From contig CAMKZP010000250.1 of assembly GCA_946477805.1 (NCBI GenBank), positions 1 through 5,940 on the forward strand: 5,940 nucleotides of DNA, read 5' to 3'. Under the pieces are notes generated by a model, which saw nothing but the letters and a program-made list of their open reading frames with translations, did no database searches and was not told the origin of the DNA. Of this stretch, positions 1 to 5,227 are shown piece after piece. The DNA is from an uncultured Enterobacter sp. Its GTDB lineage: Bacteria; Pseudomonadota; Gammaproteobacteria; Enterobacterales; Enterobacteriaceae. The stretch's first letter is position 1, and each line of letters opens with the position of its first letter. The position numbers and the translations under genes were made by a program.

Positions 1-475
1 GCGCCTCCGGGATACGCACCTGTTCCAGCATGCGTCTGGCTTCATTGAGCGCCTCATCGCCGCTCAGCCCCTGATGCAGGCGGATGGACTCGGCAATCTG
101 CTCCCCCACCGGAAAGACCGGATTGAGCGAGGTCATCGGCTCCTGGAAGATCATCGCAATATCCGCCCCGCGCACGCCCTGCATCTGCGACGCGCTCAGC
201 TCGTTGAGATCGATAACCTGGCGGTTACGGCGGCGCAGCAGCAGGGCGTCGCTGGTGACCTTTCCGCCCGACTGTTCGAGCAGGCGCATTAATGCCAGCG
301 CGGTGACCGACTTCCCCGAACCGGATTCGCCCACGATCGCCAGCGTTTCGCCGCGGTTGAGCGAAAACGATAAATTCTGTACTGCGGGGATGAACTGCCG
401 CTCTTCCTGAAACGCAATATTCAGCTGGTGAACCGCCAGCACTTCCCGGCTGTCCAGCTCTTCACTGTGCGGCAC
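1..475 (-). CDS. gsiA: Glutathione ABC importer, ATP-binding subunit GsiA (N-terminal part, cut by window edge)
   Basis: GsiA is the cytoplasmic ATPase of the GsiABCD glutathione importer. The E. coli protein has about 623 residues and two fused nucleotide-binding domains, so the 158 codons here cover only part of the first. Visible are a Walker A motif GESGSGKS at residues 49-56 and a Q-loop FQEPMTSLNP starting at F110, typical of the oligopeptide/dipeptide importer class. The fragment follows the E. coli N-terminus closely, for example PHSEELD at residues 2-8. I chose the GTG at 475-473 because it matches the E. coli start and has a GGGGG ribosome site six bases upstream; no ATG is available in frame near it. 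The Walker B and signature motifs lie beyond the left edge. In K-12 gsiA follows iaaA in one operon. Here iaaA is absent, so gsiA must be read from a promoter in 476-686 or further upstream. The family call is certain; the exact start is very likely. Confidence 0.93.
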   Translation of the reverse strand, partial: MPHSEELDSREVLAVHQLNIAFQEERQFIPAVQNLSFSLNRGETLAIVGESGSGKSVTALALMRLLEQSGGKVTSDALLLRRRNRQVIDLNELSASQMQGVRGADIAMIFQEPMTSLNPVFPVGEQIAESIRLHQGLSGDEALNEARRMLEQVRIPEA

Positions 476-686
476 GCGTTGCCCCCTTATTAACCATTTC
501 GCATCACCCGTCAGCCTTTTTTGCGGCTTTTTCTATAAATATCATTATCGTCGATGAAACTTCAGATGATTTTTGAATATAGAAAGACGCAACTGTGATG
601 TAAAGCGTACACCCACCGGGTCATACAGTTAGCAGCACTTTTCTGCCATAATGGGCGCTTTCGTCGCTACTCCGCAGGAGCCACCC
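476..686. other. Divergent intergenic region between gsiA and moeA, no iaaA
   Basis: These 211 bases separate two gene starts that point away from each other. The middle part, about 515-600, is markedly AT-rich against a GC-rich background, which fits promoter DNA. On the minus strand GATAAT at 549-544 is a possible -10 box for gsiA, but I see no convincing -35 partner. On the plus strand AGCC, eight bases, GGCT then TTTTC (512-531) resembles a weak terminator with only a four-pair stem. No coding sequence resembling IaaA remains: translation in the gsiA direction is broken by stops. The plus-strand promoter candidate for moeA is listed separately. Confidence 0.6.
644..652 (+). promoter_or_regulatory. 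Candidate extended -10 promoter for moeAB
   Basis: TGCCATAAT contains a CATAAT -10 hexamer at 647-652, preceded by TG at 644-645, which makes an extended -10 element. The -35 position has no good match to TTGACA, as is common for extended -10 promoters. Transcription would begin near 659, leaving a leader of under 30 bases before the moeA start. This is a motif call only. Confidence 0.45.
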
Positions 687-1919
687 ATGGATTTTACCGC
701 CGGACTGATGCCGCTTGAGACGGCACTCACGCAGATGCTTGACCGCATTTCCCCGCTGCACGATCGCGAGACGCTGCCCTTAGCGCGCTGTTTTGGGCGT
801 ATCGCCGCGCGCGATATCGTCTCTCCGCTTAACGTGCCGGGGTTTGATAACTCTGCGATGGACGGTTACGCGGTGCGCCTGGCGGATCTTGAGTCGGGCA
901 ACGCGCTGCCGGTTGCGGGGAAAGCCTTTGCCGGCCAGCCGTTTAGCGCTGAATGGCCTGCGGGCACCTGCGTGCGCATCATGACCGGCGCGCCGGTCCC
1001 GGCAGGCTGCGACGCCGTGGTCATGCAGGAAGAGACCGAACAGGCGGACGGCGGCGTGCGCATAACCGCCAGCGTCAGGGCGGGTCAAAACATCCGCCGC
1101 ACCGGCGAAGACATCACGCGAGGCGCGGCCGTTTTTGCCGCCGGGCAAAAGCTGACGGCGGCAGAGCTTCCGGTCCTGGCCTCGCTTGGTATCGCGGAAA
1201 CCGAGGTTGTCCGCAAGGTGCGCGTGGCGCTCTTCTCCACCGGCGACGAGCTGCAGCTTCCGGGCCAGCCGCTGCAGGACGGCCAGATTTACGACACCAA
1301 CCGCCTGGCGGTACACCTGATGCTGGAGCAGCTGGGCTGCGAGGTGATTAACCTCGGCATTATTCCTGACGATCCGGAAAAACTGCGCGCGGCGTTTATT
1401 GAGGCCGACAAGGCAGCCGACGTGGTTATCAGCTCCGGCGGCGTCTCCGTGGGGGAAGCGGATTACACCAAAGTCCTGCTCGAAGAGCTGGGTGAAATTG
1501 CCTTCTGGAAGCTGGCCATCAAGCCGGGTAAACCGTTCGCCTTTGGCAAGCTGGAGAACAGCTGGTTCTGCGGCCTGCCGGGTAATCCGGTCTCCGCGGC
1601 GCTGACCTTCTACCAGCTCGTCATCCCCCTGCTGGCGAAGCTCTCTGGCAACAGCGCCAGCCCGCTGCCGGCGCGCGAGCGCGTGCGGGCGGCCACGCGT
1701 CTTAAAAAATCGCCGGGCCGTCTCGATTTCCAGCGCGGCATTCTGACGCGTAACGCCGAGGGCGAGCTGGAAGTGAGCACCACCGGGCACCAGGGCTCGC
1801 ACATTTTCAGCTCCTTCAGCCAGGGCAACTGCTTTATCGTGCTGGAGCGCGAGCGCGGCAACGTCGAGGCGGGCGAGTGGGTTGAGGTCGAGCGCTTTAA
1901 CCACCTGTTCGGAGGCTAA
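687..1919 (+). CDS. moeA: Molybdopterin molybdenumtransferase MoeA
   Basis: MoeA inserts molybdenum into adenylylated molybdopterin, the last common step of molybdenum cofactor synthesis in the cytoplasm. The 410-residue product matches the usual length (E. coli 411). Residues known to matter in E. coli MoeA are all present at the same numbers: D59 within PGFDNSAMDGYA (51-62), T100, E188, D228, D259 in the GGVSVGEADYTK motif, K275, K279, and P298/P301 in LPGNPVS. The start at 687 has CAGGAG six bases upstream and gives the family N-terminus MDFTAGLM. An in-frame ATG at 651 would add 12 unrelated residues and falls inside the likely -10 box, so I rejected it. The stop is one base before moeB, so the two are co-transcribed and probably translationally coupled. 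The gene appears intact and functional. Confidence 0.97.
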   Translation: MDFTAGLMPLETALTQMLDRISPLHDRETLPLARCFGRIAARDIVSPLNVPGFDNSAMDGYAVRLADLESGNALPVAGKAFAGQPFSAEWPAGTCVRIMTGAPVPAGCDAVVMQEETEQADGGVRITASVRAGQNIRRTGEDITRGAAVFAAGQKLTAAELPVLASLGIAETEVVRKVRVALFSTGDELQLPGQPLQDGQIYDTNRLAVHLMLEQLGCEVINLGIIPDDPEKLRAAFIEADKAADVVISSGGVSVGEADYTKVLLEELGEIAFWKLAIKPGKPFAFGKLENSWFCGLPGNPVSAALTFYQLVIPLLAKLSGNSASPLPARERVRAATRLKKSPGRLDFQRGILTRNAEGELEVSTTGHQGSHIFSSFSQGNCFIVLERERGNVEAGEWVEVERFNHLFGG

Positions 1920-1920
1920 G

Positions 1921-2673
1921 ATGTCGGTGGAGCTGAGCGACCAGGAGATGATGCGCTACAACCGCCAGATCGTGCTGCGCGGGTTTGATTTCGAGGGGCA
2001 GGAAGCGCTCAAGGCGGCCAGCGTGCTGGTCGTCGGCCTGGGCGGCCTGGGCTGCGCCGCCGCGCAGTACCTGGCCGCCGCGGGCGTGGGCAGGATGACG
2101 CTGCTGGATTTTGATACCGTGTCGGTTTCAAACCTGCAGCGCCAGACGCTGCACAGCGACGCGGCGCTCGGCCAGCCGAAGGTGAACTCTGCCCAAGCCT
2201 CGCTGGCGAGCATCAATCCCAACGTTCAGTTCACCCTGATTGACGCAATGCTGGACGACAGCGCGTTGTACGCGCAGATTGCCCGCCACGATCTGGTGCT
2301 GGACTGCACCGATAACGTCGCTGTCCGTAACCAGCTAAACGCAGGCTGTTTCGCCCACAAAACGCCGCTGGTCTCCGGCGCGGCAATCCGCATGGAGGGG
2401 CAAATCAGCGTCTTTACGTACGCGGAAGGTGAACCCTGCTATCGCTGCCTGAGCCGCCTGTTTGGCGAAAACGCGCTGACCTGCGTCGAGGCGGGCGTGA
2501 TGGCGCCGCTGGTCGGCGTAATAGGCTCGCTGCAGGCGATGGAAGCGATCAAGGTGCTGGCGCACTACGGCACGCCCGCCGCGGGGAAAATCGTGATGTA
2601 TGACGCGATGACCTGCCAGTTCCGCGAGATGAAGCTGATGCGTAACCCGGGGTGCGAGGTGTGCGGCCACTAA
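1921..2673 (+). CDS. moeB: Molybdopterin-synthase adenylyltransferase MoeB
   Basis: MoeB is the E1-like enzyme that adenylates the C-terminal glycine of MoaD, so that sulfur can be loaded for molybdopterin synthesis. The product has 250 residues (E. coli 249). Seen in order: R15 of the first subunit-contact segment, the nucleotide loop GLGGLG at 39-44, R74 in NLQRQ, K87 in GQPKV, D131 in DCTDN, and a structural zinc site of two CxxC pairs, C173/C176 (CYRC) and C245/C248 (CEVC). C188 is the cysteine in the LTCVEAG loop conserved in this family. Each position is shifted by +1 from E. coli because of one extra N-terminal residue. The ribosome site GGAGG (1911-1915) lies within the last codons of moeA, five bases before the ATG. 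The relative ThiF is excluded by the pairing with moeA and the close match to MoeB. Confidence 0.97.
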   Translation: MSVELSDQEMMRYNRQIVLRGFDFEGQEALKAASVLVVGLGGLGCAAAQYLAAAGVGRMTLLDFDTVSVSNLQRQTLHSDAALGQPKVNSAQASLASINPNVQFTLIDAMLDDSALYAQIARHDLVLDCTDNVAVRNQLNAGCFAHKTPLVSGAAIRMEGQISVFTYAEGEPCYRCLSRLFGENALTCVEAGVMAPLVGVIGSLQAMEAIKVLAHYGTPAAGKIVMYDAMTCQFREMKLMRNPGCEVCGH

Positions 2674-2715
2674 AAAGTCGGGCGGCGGCCTCGCCTGCCC
2701 CGACCTGCAATTTTT
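2672..2715. terminator. Bidirectional rho-independent terminator between moeB and yohF
   Basis: The outer stem pairs GTCGGG (2677-2682) with CCCGAC (2698-2703), and an inner stem pairs GGCG (2684-2687) with CGCC (2692-2695). Read on the minus strand the stem is followed directly by TTTTT (2676-2672), a strong end for yohF transcripts. Read on the plus strand a TTTTT run follows at 2711-2715 after a seven-base gap, a weaker end for moeAB. The position between convergent genes supports the call. The A-tract on the left overlaps the moeB stop codon. Confidence 0.8.
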
Positions 2716-2725
2716 CCCTTGTGGG

Positions 2726-2747
2726 CTGAGGGGAAACTATCCCTCAG
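2726..2747. repeat. Inverted repeat across the yohF stop codon
   Basis: CTGAGGG (2726-2732) and CCCTCAG (2741-2747) form perfect seven-base arms around an eight-base loop. The loop contains the yohF TAG stop (2739-2737). In yohF mRNA this would fold just at the end of translation, upstream of the true terminator at 2672-2703. It may protect the 3' end or be a remnant; there is no T-run beside it. Confidence 0.6.
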
Positions 2748-3501
2748 GCTTAAACTGCGGGTTCGCCAGCATAAATCCGCCGTCGACGATAAACGATTGC
2801 CCGGTCGTGTAGCTGGCGTCAGCGTCGCACAGCCAGGCCACCAGGCTGGCGATCTCTTTGGTATGACCCGGCCTTGCCAGCGGGATCTCCGGCATTGAGC
2901 CCTCTTTCACTTCGCTGTCGTCCATATCGTTCATCGGCGTCGCAATAGCCCCTGGCGCAACGGCGTTCACCAGGATGTTGTGCTTCACCAGCTCCAGCGC
3001 CATGGATTTGGTCAGGCCACCGAGCGCATGTTTCGCCGCCGTGTAGGCGCTGGCGTCCGGCAGCGGCGTATGCTCGTGCACCGAGGTGATATTCACAATC
3101 CGCCCCCCTTCCCCCTGCTTCACCATCTGGCGGGCGGCGATTTGTGAACAGAGAAACGCGCCGTCGACGTCGACGGTAAAAATGCTCCGCCACGCGTCAA
3201 ACGGCATATCGAGAAACGACGCTTTAGTCATCGCCCCCGCGTTGTTGACCAGCACGTCCAGCCGGCCAAAACGCGCAATCAGCGCTTCAATGGCGTTCGC
3301 GCCGTCTGGCAAGATGCTTAGATCCAGCTGGACAGCCTCCGCGCGCTGCCCCCGCGCTTCAATTTCGCGGCAGGTCTCCAGCGCGCCTTTTTCATCCGAA
3401 TGCCAGGTCACGCCAATATCAAACCCGCGTTCAGCCAGCATCAGCGCCGTGGTTTTACCGATCCCGGAGTCTGATGCGGTAACAATCGCAACTCGGTTCA
3501 T
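2737..3501 (-). CDS. yohF: Short-chain dehydrogenase/reductase YohF
   Basis: This is a classical short-chain dehydrogenase of 254 residues with a Rossmann fold, expected to be cytoplasmic and to use NAD(P). E. coli YohF (253 residues) matches over the full length as I remember it and is annotated as a putative acetoin dehydrogenase; its true substrate is not settled. Seen: coenzyme loop TASDSGIG at 8-15, where the usual first glycine is alanine as in E. coli YohF; NNAG at 86-89; catalytic S140, Y153 and K157 (YTAAK). The usual fourth residue, Asn, is Asp111 in TVDVDGAF, again as in the E. coli protein. The C-terminus ends FMLANPQFKPEG, characteristic of YohF. The start at 3501 has AGGAGGTGA just upstream, almost a perfect complement of the 16S tail. 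A 34-residue longer start at 3603 was rejected: it crosses the promoter and is absent from the family. A sigma-S-like -10 box lies about 30 bases upstream. Confidence 0.93.
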   Translation of the reverse strand: MNRVAIVTASDSGIGKTTALMLAERGFDIGVTWHSDEKGALETCREIEARGQRAEAVQLDLSILPDGANAIEALIARFGRLDVLVNNAGAMTKASFLDMPFDAWRSIFTVDVDGAFLCSQIAARQMVKQGEGGRIVNITSVHEHTPLPDASAYTAAKHALGGLTKSMALELVKHNILVNAVAPGAIATPMNDMDDSEVKEGSMPEIPLARPGHTKEIASLVAWLCDADASYTTGQSFIVDGGFMLANPQFKPEG

Positions 3502-3528
3502 ACTCACCTCCTGCAATGTGTAAAGAGC

Positions 3529-3537
3529 TAAGTATAG
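3529..3537 (-). promoter_or_regulatory. Sigma-S-like -10 promoter element for yohF
   Basis: On the minus strand CTATACTTA (3537-3529) matches the extended -10 consensus favoured by the stationary-phase factor sigma S, including the C just before TATACT. No TTGACA-like -35 box is visible at the right distance, which also suits sigma S. Transcription would start near 3524, giving a leader of about 20-25 bases that holds the strong ribosome site. Sigma-70 could also use this box. Confidence 0.6.
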
Positions 3538-3565
3538 ATAATGACCGTTTTTCGCCATGATAAGC

Positions 3566-3592
3566 GCCGCCGCCCGGCGCGCACGCGGCGGC
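3566..3592. repeat. GC-rich inverted repeat between the yohF and yohP promoters
   Basis: GCCGCCGC (3566-3573) and GCGGCGGC (3585-3592) are perfect eight-base arms around an eleven-base GC-rich loop. The repeat sits in a GC island of about 40 bases, flanked on both sides by AT-rich promoter DNA. No T-run follows on either strand, so it is not a standard terminator. It may be a REP-like element or an insulating structure; I do not recognise a named family. Confidence 0.6.
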
Positions 3593-3657
3593 CAGCGCCG
3601 CATTGCGTCAGAAGAAAAGGAGTGAATTCAATGGATTCATGCCAATTGTAAATACGC

Positions 3658-3668
3658 TGCTACACTTA
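3658..3668 (+). promoter_or_regulatory. Sigma-S-like extended -10 promoter element for yohP
   Basis: TGCTACACTTA has a TACACT -10 hexamer (3661-3666) preceded by C and by TG, and followed by TA: the CTACACT form typical of sigma-S promoters. No clear -35 box is present. Transcription would begin near 3673, about 25 bases before the yohP start. It mirrors the box on the other strand for yohF. Confidence 0.6.
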
Positions 3669-3697
3669 TTCAGGACATAAACGAGCAGGAGAAGGGA

Positions 3698-3781
3698 ATG
3701 AAAATATTACTGTGGGTTATTTTGATTATCTTTCTGATAGGGCTGTTGGTGGTGACCGGCGTATTCAAGATGATTTTCTGA
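3698..3781 (+). CDS. yohP: Small single-span inner membrane protein YohP
   Basis: This 27-residue open reading frame encodes MKILLW followed by a nearly unbroken run of hydrophobic residues to about F23, then KMIF and a TGA stop. That is one transmembrane helix with a lysine at each end (K2 and K24) and no soluble domain. It matches the E. coli small protein YohP as I remember it, differing at only a few early residues, with an identical second half. E. coli YohP is an inner membrane protein reported to be inserted post-translationally by the signal recognition particle; its function is unknown. AGGAG (3687-3691) lies six bases before the ATG. The gene is divergent from yohF, with a sigma-S-like -10 box upstream and a hairpin six bases past its stop, so it is a self-contained unit. 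It is easily missed by gene callers because of its length. Confidence 0.9.
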   Translation: MKILLWVILIIFLIGLLVVTGVFKMIF

Positions 3782-3786
3782 TTGAT

Positions 3787-3817
3787 TTGCCCGGCTCTGC
3801 GCCGGGCAACGTCTTTT
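3787..3817 (+). terminator. Rho-independent terminator of yohP
   Basis: TTGCCCGGC (3787-3795) and GCCGGGCAA (3801-3809) form a perfect nine-pair stem with a five-base loop. On the plus strand it is followed by CGTC then TTTT (3814-3817), a modest T-tract. It begins six bases after the yohP stop. On the minus strand it lies 11 bases past the bglB stop but lacks a T-run, so it may only pause or protect bgl transcripts from that side. Confidence 0.75.
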
Positions 3818-3820
3818 ACC

Positions 3821-5215
3821 TCACTCCTTCAGCGATGCCCCCTTCGTGGCAATCACCTCTTTGTACCAGTGGAAGCTTTTCTTGCGGCTGCGGGCTAAGG
3901 TGCCTTTTCCGCTGTCGTCGCGGTCAACGTAGATGAAGCCGTAGCGTTTGGACAGCTCCGCTTTGGACGCGCTGACCAGGTCGATTGGCCCCCAGCTGGT
4001 GTATCCCATTACCTCCACGCCATCGTCAATCGCCTCGCGCACCTGCACCAGGTGGTCGTTAAGGTAGCTGATGCGGTAATCATCCTGCACCACGCCGTTG
4101 GCGTCCGGTTTGTCCTTCGCGCCGAGGCCGTTTTCGACGATAAACAGCGGCTTTTGATAGCGATCCCAGAGCACGTTCAGCAGGGTGCGCAGGCCAACCG
4201 GATCGATCTGCCAGCCCCACTCGGAGCTCGCCAGATGCGGGTTGGGCACCATGCTCAGGATGTTGCCGCGCGCCTGCTGGTTTAAGGCTTCATCGGTCGT
4301 CACGCAGCCGGTCATGTAGTAGCTGAACGAGATAAAATCGACGGTCGATTTCAGCGCCTCGCGGTCGGCGTCGGCGATCTCAATCTGGATCGCATTGTCG
4401 CGGAAGAAGCGCAGCATATAGCCCGGATAGGCACCGCGGCACTGCACGTCGCCGAAGAACTGCCAGGCGCGGTTTTCCTGCAGCGCTTCCAGCACGTCTT
4501 CCGGCCTGCAGGTCAGCGGGTACATCAGGCCGCCCAGCAGCATGTTGCCGATTCTGGCGTCCGGAATGATCTCATGGCAGGCTTTTACCGCCAGCGCGCT
4601 GGCCACCAGCTGGTGGTGGATCGCCTGGTAGACGTCGCTTTTGCTGCTGGTTTCGGGCAGGCCGACGCCGGTCATCGGCGCGTGCAGGGACATGTTGATT
4701 TCGTTGAAGGTCAGCCACAGCTTCACCTTCTCTTTATAGCGCGCAAACACGGTGCGGGCGTAGCGCTCAAAGAAGCCGATGGTCTGACGGCTGCCCCAGC
4801 CGCCGTACTGCTTCACCAGCCCCCACGGCATTTCGTAATGCGAGAGCGTCACCAGCGGCGTGATGTCGTGCGCGGCCAGCTCGTCAAACAGCTTATCGTA
4901 GAATGCGAGGCCCGCTTCGTTGGGCGCCTGCTCGTCGCCGTTCGGGAAGATACGCGTCCAGGCAATGGAGACGCGCAGGCAGCTAAAGCCCATCTCGGCA
5001 AAGAGCCTGATATCTTCCGGATAGCGGTGATAGAAGTCGATGGCGACATCCTTGATGCCGCTGTCCCCCGCCACGCGCTCCACTACCGGGCCAAAGACCC
5101 CCTGCGGCTGGACGTCAGAGGTGGAAAGCCCTTTCCCCTCCTCCAGATAAGCGCCTTCTACCTGGTTCGCGGCAACCGCGCCGCCCCATAAAAAATCATC
5201 CGGGAAAGTTTTCAT
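3821..5215 (-). CDS. bglB: 6-phospho-beta-glucosidase, glycoside hydrolase family 1 (BglB type)
   Basis: This cytoplasmic enzyme hydrolyses phosphorylated aryl-beta-glucosides, such as salicin 6-phosphate, to glucose 6-phosphate and the aglycone. The 464-residue product has family 1 hallmarks: FLWGGAVAANQVEGA near the N-terminus (8-22), the acid/base E172 in TFNEIN, the nucleophile E361 in IVENG, and the phosphate-binding end segment VSASKAELSKRYGF (414-427), with K423 and Y425 typical of 6-phospho enzymes. It resembles E. coli BglB more than AscB, for example in KDVAIDFYHRYPEDI and SYYMTGCV. Start choice: GTG at 5218 directly precedes ATG at 5215. The ATG gives the family N-terminus MKTFP and sits six bases after GGAG, so I prefer it. 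The gene begins 12 bases after the stop of the PTS permease gene, so the two form one operon. It is complete, with no frameshift. Confidence 0.93.
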   Translation of the reverse strand: MKTFPDDFLWGGAVAANQVEGAYLEEGKGLSTSDVQPQGVFGPVVERVAGDSGIKDVAIDFYHRYPEDIRLFAEMGFSCLRVSIAWTRIFPNGDEQAPNEAGLAFYDKLFDELAAHDITPLVTLSHYEMPWGLVKQYGGWGSRQTIGFFERYARTVFARYKEKVKLWLTFNEINMSLHAPMTGVGLPETSSKSDVYQAIHHQLVASALAVKACHEIIPDARIGNMLLGGLMYPLTCRPEDVLEALQENRAWQFFGDVQCRGAYPGYMLRFFRDNAIQIEIADADREALKSTVDFISFSYYMTGCVTTDEALNQQARGNILSMVPNPHLASSEWGWQIDPVGLRTLLNVLWDRYQKPLFIVENGLGAKDKPDANGVVQDDYRISYLNDHLVQVREAIDDGVEVMGYTSWGPIDLVSASKAELSKRYGFIYVDRDDSGKGTLARSRKKSFHWYKEVIATKGASLKE

Positions 5216-5227
5216 CACGTTCTCCTG

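Noticed and set aside
511..540. Possible remnant of the iaaA 3' end upstream of gsiA (short frame reading IYRKSRKKG then stop)
   Set aside because: Only three consecutive residues resemble the remembered IaaA end, and a stop codon lies about 15 codons upstream in the same frame, so this is probably chance.
593..608. Possible CRP site (TGTGA half-site)
   Set aside because: The second half reads GCGTA instead of TCACA, too poor for a site call.
651..686. Upstream ATG that would extend moeA by 12 residues
   Set aside because: It overlaps the probable -10 box and adds residues not found in the family, while the ATG at 687 has CAGGAG at ideal spacing and gives the known N-terminus.
780..1904. 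A 374-codon open frame on the minus strand, antisense to moeA
   Set aside because: It lies opposite a clear, intact moeA, its translation shows no family motifs and is rich in Arg/Ala/Gly/His as expected from the complement of GC-rich coding DNA, and it has no fitting ribosome site that I can see.
3502..3603. 34-residue N-terminal extension of yohF
   Set aside because: It crosses the predicted promoter and GC-rich repeat, is basic and low in family resemblance, and the ATG at 3501 has an almost perfect ribosome site.
3712..3936. A 74-codon plus-strand frame overlapping yohP and the end of bglB
   Set aside because: It runs through the yohP coding sequence in another frame, across the terminator and antisense to bglB, and shows no recognisable domain.
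4574..5191. A 205-codon open frame on the plus strand, antisense to bglB
   Set aside because: It is a shadow of the intact bglB gene, with no recognisable domain; long antisense frames are common in GC-rich coding DNA.
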